The notes beneath the pieces were generated by a model. The model was not told the origin of the DNA, did not search any database, and saw nothing but the letters and a program-made list of their open reading frames with translations. A program made the translations under genes and the position numbers. Shown one piece after another: positions 23,906 to 35,537 of a stretch of 64,000 nt of DNA (positions are counted from its first letter, which is position 1; the number at the start of each line of letters is the position of its first letter). The stretch comes from Triatoma infestans (taxonomy: Eukaryota; Arthropoda; Insecta; Hemiptera; Reduviidae), in assembly GCA_011037195.1 (NCBI GenBank), contig JAAEAF010014554.1:89572-153571 (forward strand), read 5' to 3'.

Positions 23906-24467
23906 TTTTTTTTAATACTTATGGATTTTTTTTTGTAATATTTATGGTACTCTAATAATTTGCTCGGCCAAAATTACATTCTTCTAAGCAGTGTACTCAT
24001 TATGGACCCAAGAAGCTTCTTCGCATCGATGTTTAAAAAAAATATATATGTATGTTGATCTCTAACGTGACCAGCCATTCCGCAAATATTATAGTAATTT
24101 CAAAACACAACAATAACATCTCGAAAACAATGTTGGCTGCAATAATATTTTGCATGGCGTAAACTTAAAAAATAACAAACTTAAACTGTTATCAAGAGTT
24201 TTTTAACCACTTTTGTTATTGCTTACTTAAATAGATATACCAACGTTAATTTCGCACTTTCATTAATTAAATGCTAAAATTATTTTTGTGCGTATACATA
24301 TATATATGTTTTTAATAAAGTTAATAGATTTTTTTATAGTTAATTAATTAGTATTTGTATCGATCATTCGTGCATATATTTATTTGGTATGTGTGTGCGT
24401 GTGTGTAGGTAATAAATGATAATATTCAGGCGACCTTAATGCTACGACTATTAACTGAAGAAGAAAA
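23906..24467. other. AT-rich non-coding stretch, nothing recognised
   Basis: No coding, RNA or repeat signal seen. Confidence 0.45.
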
Positions 24468-25283
24468 ACCTGGTGTGAAACATTCACACGACTTCCTCTT
24501 GTTGCAGTAAATACAAATGTAAATGAAGGGGGGGGGAGACACAAATTACTACCCAGGCTGATAGAGATGTGTTTACATTGTGGTTCAGAAGAGGGTGCCA
24601 ATAACAGTGAATCTATCTCATATACCATTTTAAATTTGATTCCATAAATTCCATGGAAGTAACTAAAACAAATTATTTTCAGAAAAATGACCCAAATAAA
24701 AGTGAATAGGTGCAGTTAGTATTCCAAGTGTAAAAAGAAAATCGCAATAGTATTTTTCAAGAAAATGCTAAAACCACAAAAATGTATTGTTTAATGTCGC
24801 ACTTCCTGTTCAACCCATTTCCTTCAATTATAAAATTCTAACAATGCTTCTTTTGTAAATTAATATTTAGTTGGGAATAGAAGTTTCCAATTTATACTTT
24901 ACATTAAAGTGGTACTTTACAGCAAAGTTTGACGCTATTATTCCCCCAGGAACTCCCCAACAATTAATTTTCCCGGGAATAAATGTTCAGGTATTTATCT
25001 ACTGTAAGACATAAGAAGTTTAAAGTAAACATAAATGTTTGAAACTATTTTTGAGAAAATCGCGAAGAACTGAATTTTGCGTTAGAAAAACCTAATGGCA
25101 TCTCACACTCAGCCCCCTCCCCCCATTGAAATGAACTTTCTCCGGAAAAATGTTCCAAATAAAAGCGATGGAAATAAATATGAGTAATGGTACATAAACT
25201 TAAAAGAAAAATTAAATTTAAATAAAAATTTGGAGCTGTTTTCGACAAAATCGTGAAAATATAAGAAATCCAGAAGTAAAATA
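24468..25283 (-). repeat. F1 dispersed element, interrupted by a SINE
   Basis: The second end is at the left (TGGTGTGAAACATTCACACG, TTCCTCTTGTTGCAGTAA). Both internal modules are recognisable, with AAATAAAAGTGAATAGG near 24695 and AAATAAAAGCGATGG near 25155. The copy stops at the SINE at 25284, and I could not find the remainder on the other side. Confidence 0.7.
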
Positions 25284-25521
25284 GGGAAGGGAATAGCTAA
25301 GTGGTTAGCGCACTAGACTCCCACACGGAGTACCTGGGTTCGACTCCAGCTGTGCTGCCCTTAGATTTTTTCTTCCTAGGAGCCTCTACAGCTCACTGTC
25401 CGATGATGGGCAATGTAGTCTGTAGCGAGAGAACACTATCCGGAGGCCGGCAGTGCCCTGAGAAGGATCCAGGCGCCAATGACTATAGATGTTGTCGCCC
25501 CTTAAATTAAAAAAAAAAAAA
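25284..25521 (+). repeat. tRNA-derived SINE, copy 3, best preserved
   Basis: This is the reference copy. The tRNA-like head has the A box TAGCTAAGTGG at 25294-25304 and the B box GGTTCGACTCC at 25337-25347, 43 bases apart, as in RNA polymerase III type 2 promoters. The tRNA-unrelated body runs through CGGAGGCCGGCAGTGCC and GGCGCCAATGACTATAGATG to a 13-base poly(A) at 25509-25521. It sits at the end of an F1 copy. Confidence 0.9.
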
Positions 25522-25744
25522 TGAATTAAGATGGTATTTCTTTTTTCCAGCAATACCTTACTAATACTAATAATTCATTAACCACCATAGCGTGCTTGTC
25601 ACGCCCGAATAATATAACTACTAAATTGATATTAAATAAATAGATAAAAAGTTAGCAGTAAAGAATTTCCTTTCCTTCGGTCCACGACACCAGTGTGGCA
25701 TCAGGACGTAATGGCCGCCTGAAATAGGCATCAGCTTTCTCTTT

Positions 25745-25874
25745 AGTTTTTGCTTTCTCTTATTGCTGATAAGAGGAAGTATTACGAACGTATCAGATTT
25801 TCGGTATCGTGTTTTCACCGGATATGCACGTTTTGAAGTTACCTGCGCTCGAAGAAGTGGTTTTTAGAAATTGA

Positions 25875-25909
<35 letters not shown>

Positions 25910-26258
25910 CTGTATGTGGTAAGCTCAAAACGGAAAAACTCAAAAACGGGAAATCGTAGAAAGTTGAAACTTGATATTTACTTTAATTTGTTACATTAAC
26001 AAAGAGCTATCACTTTTATTTGAAACTTTTATCGAGAAAATTCATTTAAGGTAGGTTTTGACAGAGGGCGCAGTTATGCTTTCCTAAAAAAAAAAATGTC
26101 TTATAAGGTTAGATTCCATTCCTTTCATGCAATTTTCCAATTTCCATTCCATTCCAGTAACTATTCTAGAACACAACTAAACATCTAGTAAGAATTATAT
26201 GTTTAAAGAGAAGTTGGTAGTAGAGAAAGTCGTGTGAGTGTTTCACACCAAATTTGTT
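25745..26258 (+). repeat. F1 dispersed element, internally deleted copy with both ends
   Basis: The hairpin end (CTCTTATTGCTGATAAGAGG) and the second end (GAGAAAGTCGTGTGAGTGTT, 26224-26243) are both present but the interior is only about one module long, 514 bases in total. A perfect TG tract occupies 25881-25909. This shows that shorter F1 derivatives exist. Confidence 0.8.
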
Positions 26259-26765
26259 TATAAATAAATAATCAGCTGGTCTTTAAAATGTAATTGTTTT
26301 ACTTTACCTCCAAAAAAAGACCTATTCTATGCAATGTTTCTTTCATGAAGATTATTCTATCTGCCTTCCAGCTCAACAAAACTCAGTAGACCAATCGAAA
26401 TTTCCTGCATAGTATTAATAATTTAAAATGCATTTATATTTCATGGGGGTTTAATTTATATGTACATAATATTATAGTTAACAAAATTAGCATATCAAAG
26501 GGATTAGCCGCCCCTCCTAAAGTAAACAAACACAGAGAGTTCTGGTACAGGGTAGTAGTAACTTGTCTTGTTTGTATTAACTTGACTGTGTTAACGTTAG
26601 CCGTGCTTAGGAACTTAGTGCTCACAGGGTGACGTCCAACTTTGGCACAACCTCATCATCACTGTTTGAAGCTTGGATTTTCTAGATTTTTTTATTTATT
26701 TTTATTTTTTCCAAACAAAGATTTAAGTAAATAAATATAAACTCCGGCTTATATAAAAACCGGAA
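26259..26765. other. AT-rich non-coding stretch, nothing recognised
   Basis: No coding or repeat signal seen between two F1 copies. Confidence 0.45.
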
Positions 26766-27490
26766 AAATCTACTGTAAAACACTCACTCGATTTTCTATG
26801 ACTGCAGTTCTTACCAATTTTGCAAAGGTTTTTAAAAACTGAATGTTTAGTTGACCTTAATATTACATATGAAATGTAGGTTGGTGGGAATAATAGATGT
26901 TGGATTTACCTGAATTTGTGTGCACTGTATGGTCCTCGCCTTCTATCAGCTCACAGAAAAATGTTACGCTAATGTTTAATATTAAACCGAATTACAGATT
27001 CCCCGACGCCGACTCCTACTATAAAAAAATAAATTATTTTAGAAATATTTATAAGAAATAAAAAATCCTTTTGGCACTTTAATTCACTTTCGGTTAATCG
27101 ATTTTCTTCAAATTTTGACAATGCCCACTAACATATTTCCATGATAGCATCTTAGATCCAACTGGCACTGTAGTTTTAAGAGAAAACTCATATTTTCAGC
27201 ACACCCCAGAATATCCATTCTCTAAAAAACTATTTTCTCAGTCAATTTCGAGAAAGTCGTAAAAAATTGAAAAAACATCTGATGTTAATCACTTGCACTA
27301 CTTTCTCCTAATGCAAGTTGCACAGTTACAATTGACATACAATTTGACTAAATGTTTAATAGTCTTGATCTAAAAGTATGTAGTGTCTATATAAAGTTCA
27401 AAAAAATCTTTGGACCCGTTTTGAACTCAGGGGGATCTTAAAAGTTATGTATTCGGTAACAATTCGATATATCGAAATTTGATTTAGAGA
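26766..27490 (-). repeat. F1 dispersed element, copy with lost hairpin
   Basis: The second end is at the left (CTGTAAAACACTCACTCG). Internal modules are diverged but visible (CACTTTCGGTTAATCGATTT near 27086; TTTCGAGAAAGTCG near 27246). The right side reaches GAACTCAGGGGGATCTTAAA and a degraded terminal block near 27490. Confidence 0.65.
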
Positions 27491-27794
27491 AAATAATAAG
27501 ATGGTACTATAAACGAAATATCAGCTTCCTGTGATTTTTACTTTCCTGTCCAAAATGTGGGTGTTTATTCTCATTATGGAAAATATTTATTTTTCTAAAT
27601 AATCTCTTTCTTTAAGTGATTAAAATATTTATACTTAAGATGCAATTTTTAAATCATGGAGGGGCCTGCTTTGTATACTGTACTCATAACCTCTCCATTA
27701 ATTTTGTATTCTAGATGATATATTTCAACAAATAAAATGCATTTTACAAAATGTGTACTACATGATGGAAAATAATCACTGTAATTTGCAGTTC

Positions 27795-27929
27795 ATTGGT
27801 TGAAATTTTTGAAATACAACAATACGATTGGCCGATGATGGTTTAACTGAAAATTATTAGTAATACTAACAGTTGATTGGTTCACGCCATGAAATTGTAC
27901 ATTCTAATTGGCTGTTGCTGTTTACCAAT
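27795..27929. promoter_or_regulatory. cluster of five CCAAT pentamers
   Basis: CCAAT occurs at 27795-27799, 27827-27831, 27876-27880 and 27907-27911 on the minus strand and at 27925-27929 on the plus strand. The flanks of two sites (GGCCAATCG, AACCAATCA) fit the NF-Y consensus well. Spacing of the first four is 32, 49 and 31 bases. No TATA box or gene was found nearby, and a chance cluster or a repeat-derived promoter are both possible. Confidence 0.35.
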
Positions 27930-28005
27930 GAAATATTGTTATTAAAAATTAGCAGATATGGCTAAACCAAAAAACAATTATGTTAAAAGGGGAAGGGTTG
28001 TTGGA

Positions 28006-28009
<4 letters not shown>

Positions 28010-28038
<29 letters not shown>
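28010..28038 (+). repeat. (TA)n microsatellite
   Basis: Fourteen uninterrupted AT dinucleotides. A second TA tract of eleven units lies at 28185-28207 with unassigned, GC-richer sequence between them. Confidence 0.95.
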
Positions 28039-28041
<3 letters not shown>

Positions 28042-28207
28042 TGTGTGGAAGATGTCATGGTATGATAGCGCCGCTACGTTGGTTATGGTAGAAGAACATG
28101 ATCTGGTGGTTATGTTGTGGGAAACCATCTCTGCTAGTAGTTAGTTATAGGGGAGCAGAATCATGCTCGTATCCTTTCGCTTTGTATATATATATATATA
28201 TATATAT

Positions 28208-28635
28208 GAGTTGCAGGTTAGTGTCATTAGTCACACATGTTGGTTCCGTCTCCCACCATTACCCCATCCACTATACTTGTTCCACGCGTACCATAACCCA
28301 CTCCTTACACGTCACATACATGTTTCAATTTATAGCCACATGGAGGCACCGTGCCACCTACCTTACCATACTATCTAGGATATCAAAGTAATTTCCTTTT
28401 ACCTTGCGCTGTTGCTGCTAATAACAGAATCACCTTTATGGTGAACTTTTGATAGAGAGAGAGAAAGCCATCTTTCTCTACTCACCGCAGCATGAATAAA
28501 TGATGTATATATTCTGTTCGAACATTCCTTTCATTTAAGAAATATTTCCTTGGAAAACTGTCTGTCTTGGTAAAAAATAAAAAAGAAATCAGCAATCTAC
28601 ACTCTGTAACCTGATGTTGTGTTTCTTGAAGGAAT
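28208..28635. other. non-coding stretch, nothing recognised
   Basis: Two overlapping frames of 71-97 codons start in the TA tract and show no domain, so I do not call them genes. Confidence 0.4.
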
Positions 28636-28700
28636 TTTTACTTTTTCTTTCTGCCTTAAGAGGAAGTACTAAGTATTAAATTTTCGAAGTTGATTATCAC
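28636..28700 (+). repeat. F1 hairpin end, fragment
   Basis: ACTTTTTCTTTCTGCCTTAA and GAGGAAGTACTAAG resemble the F1 terminus, followed by AAATTTTCGAAGTTGA. The rest of the element is absent. Confidence 0.5.
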
Positions 28701-28849
28701 ACGTTGACTAATCAAGAAATATCGAAAAGATGCTGGATGAAGGCCGTAATATTTGTCAACTCTCAAGCTGCATATATCAGCTGTTGTAGATGCATCTGAA
28801 GAAGAATCCTTTGCTGTTCAGGACTGCACAATGCGACGGACATGCATTA

Positions 28850-29335
28850 GACAATGAAAGAAGTACACCACCGCCCAATTATGGATTGTTCCTAGCCAAT
28901 ATGGATTGTTCAAAAATGAAACTGCTGATCGCCTGGCAATGGAAGGAGCGAAAAGTCTCATCACAACAATGCTATCCCCATGAATACAAGTAGCCGATTA
29001 AACTGCGCCGCAATCAAGATTAAGTTGCGAGAGCGCTTGGCTGAGAAGACAGGGGGGAAAAATGGCTAACTCTGGTTTACCCAGGTGGAAGATCCCTCGC
29101 GATCTATCCAGGAGAGAATGAGTGCCCTGCTTCAGGCTCCTCACCGGCCACGATTATCTCTAAGCCCACTTGAAGTATGGACGTAGACCATGTTGACACT
29201 TGTTCTGCTTTGGAAGAAACCGTATTATTCGTCTGGACGTAGATCGAAGATGATCTCAACTATACTGGGCAGCAAAACGTCAAATGGTTGAAAATACCAA
29301 GACTTTTGGGCGTAATTAAAAAAAAAGTTTTAATG
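28850..29335 (+). pseudogene. degenerate LINE 3' end (RNase H and C-terminal domain)
   Basis: Pieces of a LINE polyprotein are readable in different frames. First is the last RNase H motif, LWIVPSQYGLFKNETADRLA near 28884-28943, in which the usual His is Gln. Next is SRLNCAAIKIKLRERLAEK near 28990-29046. Then FRLLTGHDYL near 29130, the block that precedes the terminal zinc motif in several LINE clades, and finally YWAAKRQMVE near 29260. At least three frameshifts or stops separate these. It is an old, 5'-truncated copy of a clade I cannot name. Confidence 0.65.
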
Positions 29336-29529
29336 TTACTGAAAACAAAAATATTGTTTCTAGCACGGTCTTTATGTAAAGTAAAGTAAAGTAATGCCTA
29401 TTTTTTCACGGTGTTTATGTGAATGAGTATGAAAAGTCTCAAACATTATATTCAATTTTAGATGCCATCGTCGCATTCGGCATGAAAACTTTCAAAACCG
29501 TCAACCAAGAATGCTACGTGGCGGATAGG

Positions 29530-30095
29530 TTAATTTTCTCCCGATTTTCGCGATTGCCTCAAAACCCTCAACGATTTTCTTTAAACTTTGTAAAACACTT
29601 CAAAAGTATTCTTCGGGTTGAGACTTCGACAGTGGTTTATTTTAAACCGACGTTTCGCCCATATTACAATACTCTTCTTCAGGGCAGTGTCGCTTCTAAA
29701 GCTGAAATAACACGCGGTCATAGCCTGAAGATCATGTAGGTGATTTACATGACTGGCCGCGGAAGTCGGAAAGATTATATTACCTACACAGTATTAATTA
29801 ACGTTATAAGCTCTGCTAGAATTCCAAGCTTGAAGAAAATCGGTTAACCGGAAGTGAAACTATACAAACTGGGTTTCTGAGGTTGTTTTTTAATTTCCCG
29901 AAAATGACTCCCCAGCGATGTCTACAGGAGTACAAGCTAAACCCAATGAAGTGGTATCTACCATGTGTACTGTCCAATAACTAACCTCCCCCACCACCAT
30001 TTACGTTAATGCAATTGAAGTTTCTTTTTATGTCAATTTTATGATTGTATTAACTGAAATAAGTGGCAGTCGTGTGAACGTTTTACATTAGAACT
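29530..30095 (+). repeat. F1 dispersed element interrupted by an F4 module
   Basis: F1 sequence (TTTTCGCGATTGCCTCAAAA, ACGATTTTCTTTAAACTTTG) is cut near 29625 by about 135 bases containing the F4 core ACCGACGTTTCGCCC and TTCTTCAGGGCAGTGTCGC. F1 resumes near 29760 with GCTTGAAGAAAATCGGTTAA and a second end AGTCGTGTGAACGTTTTACA near 30069-30088. Confidence 0.65.
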
Positions 30096-32197
30096 GCTGC
30101 TTATTATTTCTTCATAATCGGGAAATTAATATCTCGATTAATCTATCTAAGCGCCACCAATACACAATCACAGATCTTATTGAAGTCTAACTAGTCTACA
30201 TCATTTTACTATTAGGTATATTTGATTTAATTGTCTTTAAAAAGACAACTGTGAACTCTTGTTACTTTGTATTGATATCCCCTAGAAGAAAATGGGAATC
30301 CTAATTGAGGAAATTAATTTAATCCACTTTTTGAGTTTTTTTTCTTTAATCGTACAAAATTTCTGAAATTGATTAAACAAATACAATCAAAATTAAATGC
30401 AATTCAAAACAAAGTTTTTATTGCACTAATAACTGTTAATTTTGTTTCAGGTAAGATGATACAGATTTTTTGAATCAATTCTTCTGGAATATCAGGTAAA
30501 ATTTATTAATGAAATTATAATTATGATTATTGCAATAAACAAAAGGAAGATTTGAAAATAGTTGAGATATATATATATATATATATATTTGTAATTGATA
30601 TTTAATATGGGTGAATTTATATGGGTATATTTATTATGGGTAATAAGGGAAAATGAATTTTCAAATAAACGAAACTTGAATGAGGAAGTCATCCAGTAGA
30701 GACCCTCCAATCAGCACTCAATTAAATAGATCACGTGGCCACTAGCGTTTTTGTTTCCTAATAGGATTAATATGATTAATACGGAATGCAAGTTTATGGA
30801 CAAGAGGATTAACAAGAGGGGATAAACGGATATATGGAATGTGAGTTCTTCACTGACTATTGTTGAATATTTAAATCTGTATGGATTATATCAATGATTC
30901 TTAACCTTTTTTCGTTTAACTCCCGCTTTGCATAAAGTGCCTTATTTTAAATATTAATAATCCGTATTGAATATACGTAACTACATACTTTCTATTTTTT
31001 TAGAACTCATGATAGGTTCAGAACTGTGTAAATAAAAAACATAATAGGTCAAAGATAATATTGCAGTTAAATAATAGACTTCAAGATACAAACTGACGAA
31101 CTAACCATATAAGAAGGAAACGAACTTACTTATTAGACTTTGATCTCTTAAAAAAACAAACTGGATCAAACAATGAATCAAACCAAGAAAAATCACTCTC
31201 AATAATAAATTATCCGGCCACTCTACAACCGTCCACTTAACCAAATCTGTTAGATCTGAAGTAGTGATCATATCGTCACTACATTTTCACTAGTTAAATA
31301 AGAAAAATTAAAATAGCCCCCACAACTTCTAGTGCCAAGTTCTGACAAATCTTTTGAAGAACGCCGAAAAGAAACCCAACCTAGCAAATAAATAAATGAA
31401 TAAATTTTTACTTGTCTTTCTTGCTAATGTATTCTTGGTGTTAACAAGAACTTAGCTTTTTATTCAAATAAGCCGACATGCTTAAAAAAAAAAAAAAAAA
31501 AATCACTCTTTTATGATGATAATAAAAAATAATATTAGTCCAAAAAAAAGGCCTATATTAAAATTTTTATTTTTATTTAATCTCTCTGGATGATATGGTT
31601 GAAAGCAATGAAGATATGTTGAAACAATTTTGCTATTGGATTTGGGAGTTTGGAAACGATTATTGTCAATTACAGATCGTTTGGTTTGAACGTCACAGTT
31701 TTCCACCCCATGTATCCGAAATAGGTTTAAGTATTACTTTGTAAATAGTCAGTTTGTTGGCAACAGTTAAAAGTTTGATAGTGTGTCAAGTAATCCCATT
31801 AGCATTGCGTAAAGTTGAAGTAGTCTTTTAAGTCTGGTATATGGACTCCCAAATGAGGCGTCGGTTAAAGTGAAGCTGGTGCCTGCAAGCGTCAGCCAGG
31901 GGCCTCTCTTGGGTCTATTAAGTCTATTAAGGCAGACAGGGTTCGAGAGGGTACTCTGATTGTAGGTGCTCTAATAACCTGGGGAGACCTCCCCAGACTC
32001 CACAGTTCGATGAAGGACAGGACGGGGGTAGGGTCTCCAACTTAGGGGGTGCCACAATAGACCCACTGGGGTCGCGGTGGCGCAGGCTGAAGAGCCAATC
32101 CCCCCAAAGAATCTAATCTATCTAAAGTATAGTCAGTCCCAAGTAACAAACTTCCTTCACTGGAGAAATTAAAAACCGTTTTGTTTGTTTTATTTTT
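30096..32197. other. non-coding stretch with one GC-richer unassigned segment
   Basis: It is AT-rich with a TA tract at 30567-30589. The segment 31840-32110 is clearly richer in G and C and ends with AATCTAATCTATCTAAAG, a type of tail sometimes seen at LINE 3' ends. I cannot assign it. No gene was recognised. Confidence 0.4.
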
Positions 32198-33110
32198 TAC
32201 TTTCTGTTATTGCTTTAATTAAAAATACTGTGTTCGTGGTAAATATTTTCAAAATAAATAGCCATACATAGGAAATAAATATTGGGAGGTCTTCCTGTGT
32301 ATGAAAAAAACTATTTTTAGCGAATTGTCAATGTGTTTTTTGTTTTTAAAACTTTCTCAAGAACCACTGCAATGATTTTCTTTAAACTAATTGCGAATGT
32401 AACCATTTTATTTCAAACTTTTATTTTTCGGAAAATTTTATTTATGTGGATTCTGCGAAATTTATGAATTCGGCCTGATTTGAATCTATCGTTGCAATTA
32501 TTTCGGAAAACTTATGCCCAAAACATCAATAATTATACTTCCAACACAACTACTTATATTCCTATTTATTTGGAATAAACATGTTTATATGGAAGATTCT
32601 TCTCGACCGTTCTTAAATGATGGATAAGGATAGTGAGATTCGGTCTTTAAAAATAAAAAAAAAACATACTTTTGCCAACATTTCGACAAATATATTGTCT
32701 TTATCAAGGCATAGAAATAAGAAATGTTAAAAAATCTTCAAAACATGTCAACTTTAACTTATGTATATTTTAGGAAAAATAAATAGTTGGGAGCACCTCA
32801 ACACCCAGAGAATAGCGATTATTCCACTATTGAAATAAGCCGACCTGCTTCAAAAAATAAAATAAAATAAAAAATTAGATGATAATAAAAATAATATTTT
32901 GGAATGATTGTCTTGATAAAGACAAGGTATTTGTGAAAGGTTGGCAAAAATTTAAGTTTTTTTATTTAAAAAAATAAGACCGAATCTCATTATCCTTATC
33001 CAGATTGATATGTTTAATACACTTTTCACTATTAGAAAAATTGTTGGCAATTAGAGTTGTAACAATTGAGTACGAAACAATCGTTTGAGTGTTTCACAAC
33101 AGACTTTTCT
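32198..33110 (+). repeat. F1 dispersed element carrying a nested inverted-repeat element
   Basis: The hairpin end at the left is decayed (TACTTTCTGTTATTGC). The module TTTCTCAAGAACCACTGCAA and ATGATTTTCTTTAAACTAAT follows. At 32621 an unrelated inverted-repeat element interrupts it. F1 appears to end near 33077 with ACAATCGTTTGAGTGTTTCA, a version of the second terminus. Confidence 0.6.
32621..33002. mobile_element. MITE-like element with about 90-base terminal inverted repeats
   Basis: Both ends start TGGATAAGGATA.TGAGATTCG when read inward. The left arm is 32621-32710 and the right arm about 32908-33002. The arms share GATTCGGTCTT, TTTTGCCAAC and TTGTCTTTATCAAG. There is no transposase frame in the 382 bases, so the element is non-autonomous. 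I could not settle the target-site duplication, and the superfamily is unknown. Confidence 0.75.
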
Positions 33111-34504
33111 TTTCTTTTTTTTTTTTTGAGCGACAGTTTTAAGTGTATTAAAAATATTTCTAGGTGTGTTTCTGACGGAGACAAAGATAAAAAACTGTTT
33201 ATATCTTAGAGAAGTGGATTGTACTGTCATTGCGGAAAAGAGTGTCTGTGTGTGTGTGTGTGTTTTACGGGGGGGGGGGGTGAGAGAGGGTGAGTGAGTA
33301 CAAGCCGCCACATCACGCCTCCCGCCAAGGGTTGCATTGGCAACAATACTTAGTGTATACGTTTTTAGTGGCATTGTCAGTGGCTTAGTGTGTACTCGTA
33401 TGTGTGTGTTTTATACCGAGACAAGGCTACTAATTAATGGTTGGAACTGATTAATGTTACACTTGTCTGCTGCTTTTACTACCTCCATTGGATTATACCT
33501 GGGAGGAAACATTGGTGAAGTGAAGGGAGAAGACATATGTTGCTGTAGAATAGGGAACTAAACACTAGGATTCACTCCATATGTATCTATATATGTACTA
33601 TTTACTCCAGGATGCGTATATATACACATATTCACATAAATACACTAAACCACAGACACGTTCGGCAGTCAGGCACGTGTCACTCCCCAGTAATTCTGCG
33701 CTAAGATTTTTCCATCCATCTCCTAGAAAACGCCTACAAGTTTTTTTTTCGATCCGAACACAGACAAACCCCACGAGTTAGTCCACCAAGGCCACACGCA
33801 GAGCTACTCAAACAGGATGTGGATACAGACGAACAAAAATGCCTACAGATATTTCCCTTTGAACATATTCCATCTCCCCCCCCCCTAAAAAAAATTATAA
33901 ACTTAGTGCTGTGTATTACTTCTTTTTGTTTACTTCCTTCACCTTCTCTCGTTCTTCACGAAATTCTCAGTGAGTCTACTCATAAGTCTTCTTTACTTAC
34001 ACAAACAGCTTTCTATATACAACATACTTGACATATTCTCCAGCCACTACAATATTTTCTTTCCTTCTCCCAAGAGTAAACAATTCAATGTCATATGACA
34101 TCCTAAAGAACAACTTGTGTCTCTAATTTATTTAATACGTTTACCGTTGTTCTACTCTCTATCACTATCTCTCTCTCTCTATCACTCCCCTTGCATTCTC
34201 TGTCTGTACGGTATAAATGTGAAATTTATATTTGTCTTCTCGCTGTTCACAAATTTCCTTGGTTTGTCCCATCCCTTCAACCAATTTTTCTTTCTTATGT
34301 TCCGGAAAATTCTTTTCACCTCCATTTCATTCCTACAAGCTTCCATTTTCCTAATTGAATTGAATAAATAAATACAGATAAACCCGAAAAAATGGTTTTG
34401 TCAACTAGCAGGAAGCTTACTTGCTTTTCCAAGCTTTGGAAAAAAACAAATACATTGCTGCCATTTGAATACATCAGTTTTGATAGCTTTTCACGAAAAC
34501 AAGA
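33111..34504. other. non-coding stretch, nothing recognised
   Basis: It contains a short TG tract at 33246-33263 and a G run at 33270-33280. Pyrimidine-rich parts near 33890-34330 produce low-complexity Ser/Leu/Phe frames that are not credible genes. Confidence 0.45.
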
Positions 34505-34545
34505 AAGAACTGGTGTGTAACACTGACACGTCTTCTTATTATTAT
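34505..34545 (-). repeat. F1 second end, fragment next to a LINE
   Basis: ACTGGTGTGTAACACTGACA and CGTCTTCTTATT match the minus-strand form of the F1 second terminus. The LINE 5' region begins about 15 bases further on, so the LINE may have inserted into or next to an F1 copy. Confidence 0.5.
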
Positions 34546-34661
34546 TCATTAATAATAATGGGTGGGGGCAAGCCAAACCAATTAGAATACCTGGGGATCT
34601 TTTATAGTGTAGCACCCTCCTTGGGGAGCGACCCCCCACGGGTCCTAGTCCGGCATACTCA

Positions 34662-34740
34662 CAACACACACACACACACACCACACAAACACCCCCCCCC
34701 CCACACACACACACACACACACATGTACACTCACACACAC
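34662..34740 (+). repeat. (CA)n and C-run in the LINE leader
   Basis: CA repeats interrupted by a run of twelve C lie just upstream of the gag start. It may be an expansion within the LINE leader. Confidence 0.9.
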
Positions 34741-34767
34741 CATACTAATACTAAACCTAGTTTTAAA

Positions 34768-35515
34768 ATGATTATCAAGCCTAAATCTAAAGAATCGGAA
34801 AGAATGAAAGCTCTAATTAAAGGTAAAGTTAATCCGAGTTCTTTAAGGGTTGGTGTTAAAAATTTGAAATCAGTTACAAATGGTAATGTTATGATTGAAA
34901 CTACAAATAAAGATGATGTTATAAAAATCTGTGCAGAAATTAATAACAAGTTAGGTGATGTGGCAACTGCGGAGATCTCTAAAAAACTAAAACCTAGATT
35001 AATGGTTTTAGATGTCCCAAATGAAATAAATAAAGAAAACGCCCTATCAATTATACTGGAACAGAATTCTGATGTTTTTGGTGAAAATGCCTGTGTCTGT
35101 TGTACATTTACTTGAATTAAATAAAAGTCGTAGAAGACATATGATTATAGAAGTGAATCCTACCTTGAGAAAGAAGATACTGGAATTCGGAATAAAATTA
35201 ATGTGGAGTTTATGTAGAGTCCGTGATCATATATCCGTATTACGGTGTTTTAAGTGCTGTAGATACGGCCATCACTCACGTGATTGCAAAAACACATTAA
35301 CTTGCTCAAATTGTGCAACTGAAAACCATTCACATAGAGAGTGCCAAGTTAAACAAGAGAATTTTTCGTGCATTAACTGTATGAACCACAATAAGTACAC
35401 TAAGGGAACTGCACTCAAATATAATACTAATCATAGTTCTATAAGTAAACATTGCCCTAGATATGTTGACAAAATAAAAGTCCTCAGTAGAAATATCGAA
35501 TATATTGTTGATTAA
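34768..35515 (+). pseudogene. R1-like LINE gag (ORF1), frameshifted
   Basis: The first ATG that fits is at 34768 (MIIKPKSKESERMKALIKGK). The N-terminal half has the LRVGVKNLK and PRLMVLDVPNEI blocks common in LINE gag proteins, probably an RNA-binding fold. A frameshift near 35072-35090 moves reading to the next frame. The C-terminal half carries zinc knuckles CFKCCRYGHHSRDC and CSNCATENHSHREC (both CX2CX4HX4C) and a third, longer CINC...H...C pattern. In this family gag binds element RNA and targets it to the nucleus or chromosome. Apart from the shift, the sequence is well kept. Confidence 0.85.
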
Positions 35516-35537
35516 AATTTTACATGCAAATAAGGTT

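Noticed and set aside
25284..25360. functional tRNA gene
   Set aside because: A and B boxes are present, but the sequence continues into a SINE body with poly(A), and a proper cloverleaf with paired acceptor stem was not apparent.
25301..25510. 69-codon frame over the SINE
   Set aside because: It is the translation of a pol III-type repeat, with no protein resemblance.
28098..28391. 97-codon plus-strand frame near the TA tracts
   Set aside because: It includes a Tyr-Ile run from the microsatellite and has no domain or homologous pattern that I know.
31840..32110. reverse transcriptase fragment
   Set aside because: A short piece (SVSQGPLLGLL) vaguely resembles an RT motif, but no other motif lies in register, so I do not call it.
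34316..34738. 140-codon minus-strand frame across the LINE leader
   Set aside because: It is driven by the CA/C microsatellite (Cys/Val/Gly-rich start) and runs antisense to the LINE; no domain is visible.
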